This document shows positions 1 to 9,361 of a stretch of DNA of 64,000 nucleotides, piece by piece. Source of the DNA: Isochrysis galbana (taxonomy: Eukaryota; Haptophyta; Isochrysidales; Isochrysidaceae); contig CM030931.1 of assembly GCA_018136815.1 (NCBI GenBank), forward strand, positions 8,730,557 to 8,794,556, given 5' to 3'. The stretch's first letter is position 1. Each line of letters starts with the position of its first letter. Below the pieces are notes generated by a model. It saw only the letters and a list, made by a program, of their open reading frames with translations. It made no database searches and was not told the origin of the DNA. The position numbers and the translations under genes were made by a program.

Positions 1-2718
1 CTTCCGCGATCGGTGGCGGACAAGCTTGCGGCCATCTCGTCCGCTGTTGATGGTGCGCCCGTTCATGCTGTCAAGGCGGTTTCAGCAGAAGCAGCGCTTG
101 CAGCTGTTGGCCCCGCCCCTAAAGCCGCCGCCGTCTTCGGACGGCAGGCGGCGGAACCTGAATTTGGGCCGGCGCTCGGCTGCGTGCTCTCCCACTTGAA
201 GACTGCGCGACGTGCGCTGCGTGACGGCGCGTCTCCCGCCCTCATCCTTGAGGAGGACGTGTCGCTCGAACTTAGGTCGACCTGGCCAATGAGCCTGTCG
301 ATGCTCGCCGCTGGCGCGCCGGACGGTTGGCTGGCGGTGCAGGTGGGCAGTCGCGCATGCGAGTACGGCCTCATCGCACGTATGGACTATTTTGTCTATA
401 GGTGCGGGTGGGGAGGGCTGGGGGGGCAGGGGATTCCATGCGAGATGGAGGGGCGATGCGAAAAGTCGACTTTTTCGCTCTACTTTGACCCCTCTTCAAC
501 ACACTGAACCCTCCTCCCTTCCCCCTCGCCCTGCCAATAATCTCTTCAGCTGAGCATCGTGGCGTCCCGTGCGCACTGGGCGGAGCTTCGAAGCTCCTGG
601 CGACACGAAGTCGCGATGCGTGGCGGCCACCTTCACCCGGAAGCTCACGCGAGGCTATCGAAGGCATCCGCTGATTCACCGGGAACCTCATCACGTCCAG
701 CCTCGCCCCAGCCCGTGCTCCTGCGGAATGATCACTACTGGTCAACTGCTGCCTACCTGTTGAGTCAGCGTGGCGCATATGAGCTGGTCCGAGAGCTCTT
801 GGCCGGCGGCTCGGCACAATCACGCGCGGAACCCGAGCCCTCGGACTGGCGCCTCGGTCTAAACAGTGTCCGCTGTGTGAAGGCCGACGTGTGTGTAATC
901 TACCCCAAGCTTGAGGCGGTTGCATCACAAAAGATCCACAGGGTGCGGGAAGATGAGGCTGGAGGGATGTCCGTGGAGGGAAGTGGTGTCTTTGTGACCG
1001 TACCGCCCTTCTTCGTCTCCACAGAGAAGCGGCCATCCACCATCGCCGGTCATGACGTCGGCCACCAGCGGGCCGTGCACGCGCTGTCGCGCAAGGAGGC
1101 GATCGACATGCTAAACATGAGGATGCCCAGCGGCGGTGGTGCTCTGCCGGCTCCGCCGCCGCCTGCACCTCCCCTATTACCTCCCCTACCGCCGCGATCT
1201 TTGCCCTTCCGCTTCTGGGTGCATGACGCGCCAGAGCTAAATTGGGAGCTATTGTTGCGCTGTGTGCCGGGCTGGGATTCCGGGTTGCATTCCCAAAACG
1301 CTGCAGAGGTTTGGCTCCTTCGCCAGTTGCTCTCGCATCCGAACCGCACCACCTCGTGGCAAGACGCCGATGCTGTGATATTGCCCATGCTCCCGCTCAT
1401 CTCACTGCGCGCTGGCGCTGGATGCAACGAGAGTAAGCCAACATTTGCTGGCACGTCGCACAAGCAGCGGCTCGCAGCTGCCCTTCGCGCGATGCTCGAT
1501 CACCCGGCCTACAAAAGGCGCCACGGGCATGACCACCTCGTCCTCTCAAACTACTGGGACGCGTGGCGTGCCTTCGGCGGCCGTGCCTCCACCTCACGCG
1601 CGCTGCTCGCAAATGTGAGCTTCGGCTGGCATGAAACGAGCGACGCGGCCTGGGGGATGGCCAACCACCGGCACGTGGGAAAGTGCCAAATCGTCTTGCC
1701 ATACGTTGAACCCGAATCGTGTGCAGGTGCGCTCGGCGGCCTTTTCTCCTAATTACTTGTTGCTATCCGTCCCTGGGCTGCTTCCTGGGAGAGGGAAGCG
1801 TGTCTGGGGCGTGCGAGCGGAGACAGCCGCGAGATCAGGCCTGGGCGCCCAACTGTTTTTGTGCACCTTGATCATACCTTGGGCCCCGAAGGCGGTGCCA
1901 CTTTCCTTGCCCCTTGGCACTTGTCTACGTCGTTTCACATGAAGGGCCGGTGGTCGTAATCGCTATCCATTATACCTCTTGCCCTCTCAGCCGCGACAGA
2001 ATCCGAGCTTCTTGCTGGTGAGCGTAGTGGCACCAACCTTTATTTTTCGGGTGCTGCCTCCGACTTTGATACTGGCGAGGCGTGTCCGAATGTGGCGAGG
2101 CATGCCACTGCCGTACGACAAGCTCTTCTGAGTGTAGGCAACGCAGCTGGACGCGAGTCGACCGAGCCACAGCTACCCGGCGCAAGTGTCCGAGCCACGG
2201 CGCACAATATGCGCGCATGCAACAGGAGTGCACTCGACCCCTCGCGAAGTGTTTGTGAAGAGATGCTTAAGCGTCGGACAGCCGCAGAAATGGCTGGAGC
2301 TAGGTACTGCGCGGTGGCTGCAGGTGATACACCGTCCACAGGGCGGCTTTTTGACGCCATTTCCTGCCTATGCGTGCCGCTCATCTTGGTGGACGATTTG
2401 GAATTGCCATTCCCGCTCACACGCCCTCTGCCTCGTTCTTCGTATGGAATTACGCTCCCAGAGGAGGAGCTTTTGCGCGATCCGCTCGCCGCACTGCGGC
2501 GCAGCATAAAAGTAGGTAGTCTTGGTGAGTTTTCTGTCGTTGAGGCCGACCAAAAATGGCGCGCGGCCCAGGCGAAGCTGGTCATAGCGCGACGAGTCTT
2601 GTCGTATCGCCGCCGCGATTCAGATGTGGCAACCCTAGTCATGCGTGAGGCGTGGGCTGGTTGCTTGCAAAAGCGTCGCAGCACTTCACGTCCGTTGGAT
2701 GACGTTGCCAAGTGCTGA
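1..2718 (+). CDS. GT25-GT47 (exostosin-like) fusion glycosyltransferase, 5' end outside the window
   Basis: A spliced gene enters from the left edge. Exon 1 (to about 401) has GT25 hallmarks: GCVLSH, then the acidic metal-binding stretch LILEEDV, then GWLAVQVGS. Exon 2 (from about 550/555 to 1726) completes GT25 with WSTAAYLLSQRGA; after a proline-rich linker it starts a GT47 exostosin domain (FWVHDAPELNW, DADAVILPML). Exon 3 (1991-2718) supplies the exostosin C-terminal part, GDTPSTGRLFDAI. Intron 2 (1727-1990, GTGCGC...CTCAG, phase 1) joins the frames exactly. Intron 1 starts near 402 after a phase-2 codon if the acceptor is 554; its borders are less certain. Both families move sugars from nucleotide-sugar donors in the Golgi lumen, so a cell-surface polysaccharide role is likely. 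I see no stop between the two halves after splicing, which supports a real fusion; two misjoined genes remain possible. The N-terminus and any membrane anchor lie outside the window. Confidence 0.8.
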
Positions 2719-2874
2719 TACTGCACCAACTTCGTATGCCTGACGTCAACGTGATAGTAGAAACTTAATAATACTCACGCCGCGCGCGCGGCCGTAGACA
2801 CTTACCGGAACTGCGGCTTGCGTCTTCACAATAATTAATGTTATGTCCTAGCCACCCCCAGCTAGCAGCTAGCT
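2719..2874. repeat. Remnant repeat ends after the glycosyltransferase gene
   Basis: This stretch has no gene. From 2757 to about 2795 it resembles, in minus sense, the 3' end of the LINE derivative at 60168-62150: a GC-alternating tract, then AGTATTATTAAG. From 2828 to about 2872 it matches the outer end of the long inverted repeats at 26836 and 28725 (GTTATGTCCTAGCCA, then an AGCTAGC-rich tail). Both are short truncated copies. Confidence 0.5.
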
Positions 2875-3300
2875 AAAAAAAACCATCTGAAGGTTCTGGG
2901 CTACACACCTACTAGTCTCAGGTACCCCTGTCACTGCCTGACACCGCCCTCAACTTCCCTCCCTCCACCTCGTTCCCTGCCCCCCTTCATTCCTTTTTCT
3001 TCGGTTTCCGGGGTTCGGCCTTGGTGCGCTTCCTAAGGCCTGGTTCGTTCGGAGTGCGGGCTCGGGCAGGCCTTTCGAGCTCTGAAGTATTGTGTATTGT
3101 CCTGTGCGCCCGCTCGGGCACGTGTCGGGCGCGTGTGTTCTGTCGTTTTCGAGGATGTCGCTATCTGATTCTTTGTCGTGTGTTGTATATGCAGTTCATT
3201 CGCCTCCTTTTCGTTACTCCCTTGTCTCCTCTACCAAGTGTGCGCTATTTTCAGCTTGGTGGTTGGTGGCCAGCTTCGCTAGTTCCTCGCTGGGGGGGTT
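2875..3300 (-). mobile_element. 3'-end fragment of a T-tailed LINE-derived element
   Basis: On the plus strand this starts with eight A and then CATCTGAAGGTTCTGGGCTAC, almost the same as the 3' end of the complete element at 3674. The following 150 bp share its pyrimidine-rich 3' untranslated region and the block around GGTGCGCTTCC. In sense (minus) orientation it therefore ends in oligo-T. It is cut off at about 3300, with no palindromic 5' end and no recognisable coding region. Confidence 0.6.
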
Positions 3301-3834
3301 AAGTCAGTGGTTTTGCAAGGCGATTTTCGTGCGGACAGAAAACAAGAGAGCTCCACGCGGGGGGAACTATTCGGCGGCCGCGGGGGGGGAAATTCGGCGA
3401 CCGCGGGGGGGAAATTCGGCGACCGCGGGGGGGGGACCGGAAAGGAATTCCCGTACGTTCCCGTACCCCGATCAAACATAAACGACGGCGTTGAGCGATA
3501 TCGGAGAGAGCGTGGGGGAATCAGGGTCACACATGGGGGCGGTTCCTTGCACCGGCGATACCTGATCGCGCGACTTAGCCTAAAACGCGAGGAGCACGCA
3601 AGGAGGTAAGCCAGGTGAGGGGCAAGCAGGCGACAAAGGAGGCGACAAAGGAGGCGAGGGCAACAAGGGCGAAAAAAAAAAGATCTGAAGGTTCTGGGCT
3701 ACACATCTACTACTAGACAGCGCGTACTCTTGCCGCTGCACTGCCGCCAACGCCCTTAACTCCCTTCCCTCCGCCCCCTCGCCTTCCCCCCCTCGTTCCT
3801 TTGTCTTTGGTGTCGGGGGTGCGGCCCTGGTGCG

Positions 3835-5757
3835 CTACCAAGGGCCCGGCTTCGGTTTCGGGGTCCGGGCGTAGCCGAGAGTAGAGTTGAATTTTATGTG
3901 GGCGTGTCTAGTGCCGTTGGGTCGCGGGGCTCTAGGGGTGTGGGCGGCGCACTTGTGCCTGTAGAGGCATCCGCCGCCTAGAGCACATTGTCCGTGTTTC
4001 GGGCGTTTAGCCGGAGGCATGTCTTCGATGCGTGGAAAGGCGCACGGGATGATGCATGTCTCGCCGGACCATGCTTCTTCCAGGCCGTGTGAGCGGTTGC
4101 ATCGCTTGCCCTTGATGTTCATGGGGCATTTGCCCATCGGGAAACGCGTGCACTTCGCTCCCGAGTCCGGGGCGATCACCTCGTGTAGTGTGCGTTTCGG
4201 GGGCGCCATCCGGCGTGCTTGCTCACGGTTCAGGCGTGCCTGTCGTTCCTCTTCGCACACGCAGACGCGAAGCGGCGGCGCGAAGGCAAGCGCGTAGTTC
4301 TTGTGGTATCCTTTGCACCCTTTCGGGCCGGCGTGGATGCACATGTTCTTGATGTCTCCACCGAGATCTTTGCAGTCGCGTACCGCGTAGTCGAGTGGGT
4401 AGGGGTTGTTGTTGATGTTAAGTATGATCTTGCGTGGAAAGTCGAAGGTCGTGAAGTTGCCCGTCTTCGGTGCTACGTACAGGTGGTAGACCTCTTTTTT
4501 GCCTTGAGTTACGATGACTCCCTCCTTGGTTAGCACTTTGGAGCGTTCTTGGTTGCCCTGCAGGAAGACGAATCCCTGGTTTTCGAGCGCCTTAGCCAGC
4601 GAGGTGATGGTGATGGAGTCCTTCAACTCGAACTTGTAGTTACGTACTACGAGGTGCGCAGTGACGTCTTTGAACGCAATGGCTAGCGATTTGGATGACG
4701 CTTGAGGGAGTTCGCGAGCCTTGTCGTCGAGTGTTTGGAATTTGACGATCATGGGGTACTTGACCTCGTGGATCGCGAAGACGCCTTGGTCCTTGAATTT
4801 GGCTTTGTATTGTTGTGCGCAGTCCGCCGAGACCAAGACCTCCCACGGTCCCGACGAGCTTTTCGCTAGAAATTCCGGCTCGAGGTCGACGCCCTCGAGT
4901 TTGTTGAGATGCGCCACGATGGCGCTGAAGGCCTCTTCGTCTTTGATTTTAATTCCGCGGTCCGTGGAGGTGAAGGTCATAATGATTTGTGAATAGTCAT
5001 GTTGGTATTCTTGCTCAGCTTCTTGTTCGTCCCCTCCTTGGGGGGTTACCTGTGCGTATCCGCAAAGTGGGAGTCTTCGGGTTAGTTGCTTTGTTGCTTG
5101 GGGAGATGTCTTGTTTGGGACGTGTCTTGTGTTGGGGTCCCTCTCGGCCCCCTCCTTTTTGAGTGTTTGTGGTGTGCGTAGCCTCTGGTGTGCCAGAGGT
5201 GTTGGGTGTGTTGTTGTCTGAGTGTGCAACTCGCTTGTCTGTCCGTGCGGTTCGCTTGCGTCATCACGGGCTCTCGTGCCGCGTGTGATTGGGTTGGGAT
5301 GGTAGTCTGACCTTCCATATGTTTCTGCTTGGCCATGTGTCCCTATGGGCTTCTCGGTGTGTTGGGCCATGCAGTTGTTGTTGCATGGGTGCAGTTGTAT
5401 GTTGCTGGTGGTCTGTTCGACCGGCCGGGCCTGTGCCTCGTGCTTGCGCACGTGGTCAGTGCCGTGGCGTTGTAGGGGCCCAGCCCGGAGGCTTTCCCTA
5501 TGGGAGGTTACGCGTTGTGGATCTGGCTGTGCGCTGGTTCGCTTGTGCTGGCCTGTCTGTGCTTGTGTGTTGTGTGTTGTTGGATTGTGTTCTGTCGTTG
5601 TGGCTGTGTGGGCTCGGCTCGGCCCGTGGCTCGCGGGCACCTGGGCTGGCATGGCCCTGGCTGGAGGGCGCTGCGGCTGCGCAGCGTCTGTCATGTCGTG
5701 GTCGGTCGGCGCGGCGGGGTGGGCGGCGGGAGAGGGTGGGAGCGTGGCGCGCTCCAT
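3835..5757 (-). CDS. ORF1-like nucleic-acid-binding protein with CCCH-type fingers (element A)
   Basis: The predicted protein has 640 aa. I start it at the ATG at 5757 (MERATLPP), because the same MERA start follows the palindrome in sister copies; the open frame extends 37 codons further into the flank. The first 300 residues or so are low-complexity, rich in Pro, Gln, Thr and His. A folded middle region (DCAQQYKAKF ... VTAHLVV ... FLQGNQERSK) is shared with the relic at 18595-19260. The C-terminal third has Cys/His clusters: KCTRFPMGKCPMNIKGKRC with H four residues later (CX7CX8CX3H), and QCALGGGCLYRH. These fit RNA or single-stranded DNA binding, as in LINE ORF1 proteins. I see no catalytic motif. 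Reading it as ORF1-like is inference from domain style and the insertion hallmarks. Confidence 0.6.
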   Translation of the reverse strand: MERATLPPSPAAHPAAPTDHDMTDAAQPQRPPARAMPAQVPASHGPSRAHTATTTEHNPTTHNTQAQTGQHKRTSAQPDPQRVTSHRESLRAGPLQRHGTDHVRKHEAQARPVEQTTSNIQLHPCNNNCMAQHTEKPIGTHGQAETYGRSDYHPNPITRGTRARDDASEPHGQTSELHTQTTTHPTPLAHQRLRTPQTLKKEGAERDPNTRHVPNKTSPQATKQLTRRLPLCGYAQVTPQGGDEQEAEQEYQHDYSQIIMTFTSTDRGIKIKDEEAFSAIVAHLNKLEGVDLEPEFLAKSSSGPWEVLVSADCAQQYKAKFKDQGVFAIHEVKYPMIVKFQTLDDKARELPQASSKSLAIAFKDVTAHLVVRNYKFELKDSITITSLAKALENQGFVFLQGNQERSKVLTKEGVIVTQGKKEVYHLYVAPKTGNFTTFDFPRKIILNINNNPYPLDYAVRDCKDLGGDIKNMCIHAGPKGCKGYHKNYALAFAPPLRVCVCEEERQARLNREQARRMAPPKRTLHEVIAPDSGAKCTRFPMGKCPMNIKGKRCNRSHGLEEAWSGETCIIPCAFPRIEDMPPAKRPKHGQCALGGGCLYRHKCAAHTPRAPRPNGTRHAHIKFNSTLGYARTPKPKPGPW

Positions 5758-5761
5758 GACC

Positions 5762-5780
5762 CTATCGTTTATAACGATAG
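5762..5780. repeat. Perfect 19-bp palindrome at the exact 5' end of element A
   Basis: The sequence is ctatcgtttataacgatag, with 8-bp arms around TTA/TAA. It lies 2 nt inside the target-site duplication and 4 nt before the ATG. Equivalent palindromes with other sequences occur at 6395-6410, 27698-27713, 35884-35899, 62116-62131 and 63694-63708. Confidence 0.8.
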
Positions 5781-5902
5781 TTGAGGGCAACAAGGGCGAA
5801 TGGACGAATGTAGGATCCTGCGACGGTGACTCGTGGCTAGCCTGCAAGGAGGGAACATAGAAACGCAAACAACTTCTAAAACAAAAAGGTCGATCGCGGA
5901 TG

Positions 5903-6412
5903 CGACACGTGGGGGGGGCTTACCTTTGGTGTTGGCCGCGTGAGTACCCCCCTGTGGCAAGCTGGGCTGCCAGAGAGGAGTGGGGGAAGGGGGGGGGGGC
6001 AGGGGAGCGGCGCGCGGCGGGCCTCCGCGGCCGCTGCAGCGGGTAAGTCCCCGGCACCCGGGGAGATAGCCGCTGGAGCGAGCCCTTATTGTCACTTTTT
6101 AGTACCAGATCTCCCACTGTGCTCTCGGGAGATTTCCATCAATCTGAAAGACTTCAGCGTATCATACCGCTGGAGAGATACCGACTTTCGAGGGGCTTGC
6201 TATGGGCACTCGAGCTCCTCAGGCGCCTTGAGGAAGACATTCCTCGATTGGCGGGGCGGAGTTTTCATATTCAACTCGCCAGCGGTCCGGCCTCTTCAGC
6301 AGAGGGGGGAAAATGCTGCGGACTGGGGGGCGCCCTCAGTCCTCAGTGGGGGGCCCGAAGGAGAGGGGAGGCGCGCCGGCACGCTCCATGGCAACTGACT
6401 ATAAAGTTAGTT
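5903..6412 (-). mobile_element. 5' end of a palindrome-capped LINE derivative, fragment
   Basis: In minus sense this starts AACTAACT at 6412 with the palindrome at 6395-6410. ATGGAGCGT at 6390 then opens MERAGAPPLSFGPP, close to MERASEPLLSFGPP of the element at 60168-62150. Similarity fades below about 6300. The rest, 5903-6300, has a poly-G tract and no recognised coding region; its left border is not defined. Confidence 0.55.
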
Positions 6413-6492
6413 GTGTTGCATGAGCTGGTCTCTAGAAAGGGTAAATGGTCATAAAATGGCTAGGGAGAGAAATGCGAAATGCTCGCTAGTAT

Positions 6493-8093
6493 TCACAACA
6501 ACAAAATACCGTCGCTACGGAATCCGAGCGAGATGCTTGGCAACACTACTTCTCCCTTTGCCGGTGGAATCGCTTCAGTATAATGTGGCCATTTGGAAGG
6601 AAACCATAAGACATCTCCTGGCCGAAGAATAGCTTCGTAGGGCGAGGATAATTCATCGACCTCGTCTTCGGATAGGTCAACCTGATGTAGTTGGAAGGGG
6701 AAGAAAAGGAAGCATAGGCAAATGAAGCCTTCGGGGCTGGACATGCGGGCATGAAGCAGTTGTGCGGCCCGATTCGAAGCGTAAAGCAGCCCCTACAGCA
6801 TAGCAGCACCACACTAAATGGCACCTCTTAAGGGGAATCTGTCAAACTATACGAGGGTGCTAGGATGATGATAGCCCCTTCAATATCTCACCGGCGGGTG
6901 CTCTCCCTCAACTCGCACATGCAGTCGACGCGCTAGAGGATGGTCATCGGGAAACGGGCGCATTGTTGCGAGTGTAGTGTCGGGCCATAAGAGCATGCGT
7001 TTCTCGCCACACACCTAGCATCGGTGCACAAACATAAGGGATAGTCAAGGATAGCTCACAACAACAACAATGACGTTGTCAATAGTGCAGTCCGAGGTTG
7101 CTGCCATCAGACTCGAAGTGATCGTACTGTGGGGTCTCGCAAGGGCTTGTGAGCCCATCATACCTGGCACAGATACGAGTCTGTCTCGTCGTAGTGGAGG
7201 GGAGAGACGGTTCCCGGTGCAGACACCCACAGGCGCCCGCAAGCTCTGCCTTCATTCTCTTCGCGAATGTCATTGGGGAGAAAGTTGAGCTCAATCTCAT
7301 CCATCATGGCTGGTGTGGCAAGCGCCTGCAAGTAGACGCGCTCACCATCATCGAAGAGTAGAGGCTGACGCCCGCGCCGACGGGCGTGCAGCCGATCCGC
7401 GAATTCGCCGACGTCCATGATGACAGTGCGTGATGGGGGCAGCACCTCGCCTGAGCGGACTGCCGGATGGCTCTCACGGCAGAAAGTCACCGCCGGAGTG
7501 GATGCAACGCGTACCATCGCCCTCTGGACGGCGTTCTGGAGATGAGACAGGCGCCAGGTGTGCAGTGCCCGCCATCCGCTCCCGATCCCTCGCATCAGCA
7601 CCGGCGAGTCGCCTGATGCAATTGCCTCCCATGCGGCACCCAGCTGCCCGCCTGGTTCTGAGCAATCAAAGCTGGCAATCGAGCGCACCGAGGTGGTCCA
7701 CAAGGGTGGGAGCTGATCGACTTGGAGTGAGTCATCATGATCGGATGCACACCTCTCCTGGCCCTCACCCGCCAGCGACTCGGCCTCGGGCGGCAGCATC
7801 CCCTCGAGAAGCTCTCTGGCCGACTGGCTGAACTCTCCGAGTCGCACGCCCTCAGATGCGGCCTCTTCCATCAGGCGATAGGCGGCGAGCCCCCTGCCGG
7901 AGTGGAGGCATGTAAGCATCAAATCTTCATAAGCGCGCGCGCCCACTGCTAGCCCCGCAGCCCGCAGCGCAGCCACCTCGGCGAGCCCCGTCGCCAGCGT
8001 CTCCATCGAACTCGTCGGCATCGCGATGGAGCTCGGCGCCCGGCTAAATCGGGAGTTTATGTGGGTTTCATCGAGAACTTCCCTGATCCTCAT
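6493..8093 (-). CDS. JmjC/cupin-8 domain protein with helical-repeat N-terminus
   Basis: Three exons: 8093-7164, 7014-6892 and 6681-6493. Introns are 7163-7015 (GTATGA...CTAG) and 6891-6682 (GTGAGA...CAG), all phase 0, giving 413 aa. The N-terminal 110 residues contain short helical units (EDLMLTCLHSGRGLAAYRLM) like pentatricopeptide repeats. The cupin follows: LWVSAPGTVSPLHYDETDSY holds the H-x-D iron ligands; exon 2 continues CGEKRMLLWPDTT, and exon 3 gives LRPGDVLWFPSKWPHY with the distal His. Family members are Fe(II)/2-oxoglutarate hydroxylases acting on proteins or RNA. The start could be the ATG at 8093 or the one near 8024. The gene is divergent from the Hsp20 gene, with only 167 bp between the starts. 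Substrate unknown. Confidence 0.8.
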
Positions 8094-8260
8094 TGAGTAA
8101 CGCTGTTGGAAATAATCGAGATCGCTCGATTCTTGTTATGGAGCCGTCGAGTCGTCTATGGAGTCCTCTGGAGCCCCAAAATAGTGCTCTCCAGAGACCG
8201 TAGAAGAGTGGAAGAGAAGTTCTCGAGGGGGTTCGTCCGATCCATCCATTCATTGCAGCC
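8094..8260. promoter_or_regulatory. Short intergenic region between divergent genes
   Basis: These 167 bp separate the JmjC start from the Hsp20 start and must hold both promoters if both starts are right. A palindrome-like GAGAAGTTCTC lies just upstream of the Hsp20 gene. I see no clear TATA box and no heat-shock element with canonical spacing. Confidence 0.4.
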
Positions 8261-8917
8261 ATGCTCTGCTTCCAGCACCCCGTCAACCACTCGCTCTATC
8301 GTGCGCCGCTACGCGAGCTCCAAGGCAAGAATGCCGTCAGCCCACCCCCGCCCGATGTCGTCGCTCATGATGACAAAATCGATGTTTCCTTTGCTGTCCC
8401 CGGAACATGGGACGTGCGCTGGATCGAAGGCCAACCAGCGACGGATCGGACGGATGCGTACCTCAGCTGCAGCCTTGAGGCCGTAAAGAGGACTGTCGTC
8501 GATGAGCAGGGAGATGAGGTGGTCTCGGTGCTTCCCGTCGACAGCGCAATGCCGGGGGAGAAGCTCACCATTAAGAACCTCCGTTCACGGCCAGACCTGA
8601 ACGGCCTGACCGGTGAGGTCGTAGGCGGGCTCGAGGATGGCCGGATTCCCATCCAAGTAGAAGGGCAATCCCCTGTGCGAATCAAGCCATCCAACTTGGC
8701 ACGCCCTTCTCGCCATTCGAGTCACATCCAGGAGGACGAAAAGTGGAATGAGCTGCAGCCCTTGATGCGGCTTGAGCGCAACATTTGGCTACCTCCGTCG
8801 GCAGACGTCACAGCCGCAGGCGTCCACGCCACCCACAAGGACGGTACCCTTCACATATCCATCCCAAGGATCCAGCAATCAACCTTGCTTGATATTCCAG
8901 CGGTGGCTGCATGCTAA
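8261..8917 (+). CDS. Small heat shock protein (Hsp20/alpha-crystallin) with an inserted SH3-like module
   Basis: 218 aa, single exon. The first half (IDVSFAVPGTWDVRW, then DAYLSCSLEAVKRTVV) looks like the start of an alpha-crystallin fold, and residues 170-207 (LERNIWLPPSADV ... HKDGTLHISIPR) are a clear Hsp20 end with the G-x-L pair. Between them, about residues 97-150 hold LTIKNLRSRPDLNGLTGEVV ... DGRIPIQVEG ... IKPSNL. That pattern (NG-x-x-G ... GR-x-x-V ... K-x-x-NL) is typical of small SH3-like beta modules in algal proteins. Hsp20 proteins are ATP-independent chaperones. The inserted module is unusual and could add a binding surface. No organelle presequence is evident. Confidence 0.7.
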   Translation: MLCFQHPVNHSLYRAPLRELQGKNAVSPPPPDVVAHDDKIDVSFAVPGTWDVRWIEGQPATDRTDAYLSCSLEAVKRTVVDEQGDEVVSVLPVDSAMPGEKLTIKNLRSRPDLNGLTGEVVGGLEDGRIPIQVEGQSPVRIKPSNLARPSRHSSHIQEDEKWNELQPLMRLERNIWLPPSADVTAAGVHATHKDGTLHISIPRIQQSTLLDIPAVAAC

Positions 8918-9361
8918 GCATGTGGAACGACAATCATATGCACATGGAAGGGCAACGTCCATCTTCCTAGCACATATGTCGGGATTCCTTACCGCACCTA
9001 GCCGCAAGAGGCGAGGCCGATGTAGGGACTCAGTCAACCACTAAAAGCTGAGCAGTGTTGTGTCCAGTAATCGTGATGAACGATGTGTAGCGCATGCCTG
9101 CTGAAGTGATTCACAGTCATTTTTTTATCAACACCGTCTCTATGTGAATTGTGGATCACCAGTGGGATGTCTTTTTGTTTGATTTTTGGAGTCGGACCAC
9201 TGAGCCGTCATGATTCGTAGCGAATAGTGATCAGGTCAGCTATTGTGAGACGTGTTTAGAGTTTTTTCAGTTCGGTGTTCTTGGTCGTGTAATGAGGAGT
9301 TGTGGAGCAAGCGGCAAATTCAAGTTGACAATATACGATATGCTTAGTAGTATGCTTCTTG
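8918..9361. other. Intergenic region downstream of the Hsp20 gene
   Basis: AT-richer non-coding DNA containing the 3' flank of the Hsp20 gene. I see no gene, repeat or RNA motif in it. Confidence 0.4.

Larger units (their letters stand above)
3656..5800 (-). mobile_element. Complete non-autonomous LINE derivative (element A) with 18-bp target-site duplication
   Basis: Identical 18-bp copies, GAGGGCAACAAGGGCGAA, flank the element at 3656-3673 and 5783-5800. In sense (minus) orientation it starts AACTA within a 19-bp palindrome. An ATG follows only 25 nt downstream, then one long ORF, a 160-bp 3' UTR and a terminal run of about 9-10 T. No reverse transcriptase or endonuclease is present, so it would depend on another element for mobility. 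The clean duplications indicate target-primed reverse transcription and a fairly recent insertion. The oligo-T rather than oligo-A tail is unusual for LINEs but is known from some plant SINEs. Confidence 0.8.
3505..5902. mobile_element. LTR relic interrupted by a LINE-derived insertion
   Basis: The segment 3515-3575 matches 34518-34580 in the same orientation. The right end, 5884-5902, is the motif GTCGATCGCGGATGCGACA, which also ends other LTR-like relics here (40259-40277 and 35933, and inverted at 34827). The LINE derivative 3674-5782 sits inside it, flanked by its 18-bp duplication. This is a fossil with no coding part recognised, older than the LINE insertion. Confidence 0.4.

Noticed and set aside
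5289-5860. Plus-strand frames rich in Trp, Cys and Gly
   Set aside because: Antisense of the low-complexity N-terminus of the element A protein.
6089-6300. Plus-strand frame with RGLLWALELLRRLEEDIPRL
   Set aside because: Briefly considered as an RNase H or recombinase piece; no catalytic motif and no continuation.
8215-8240. Heat-shock element ahead of the Hsp20 gene
   Set aside because: GAGAAGTTCTC is palindromic but the GAA and TTC units have the wrong spacing for a canonical element.
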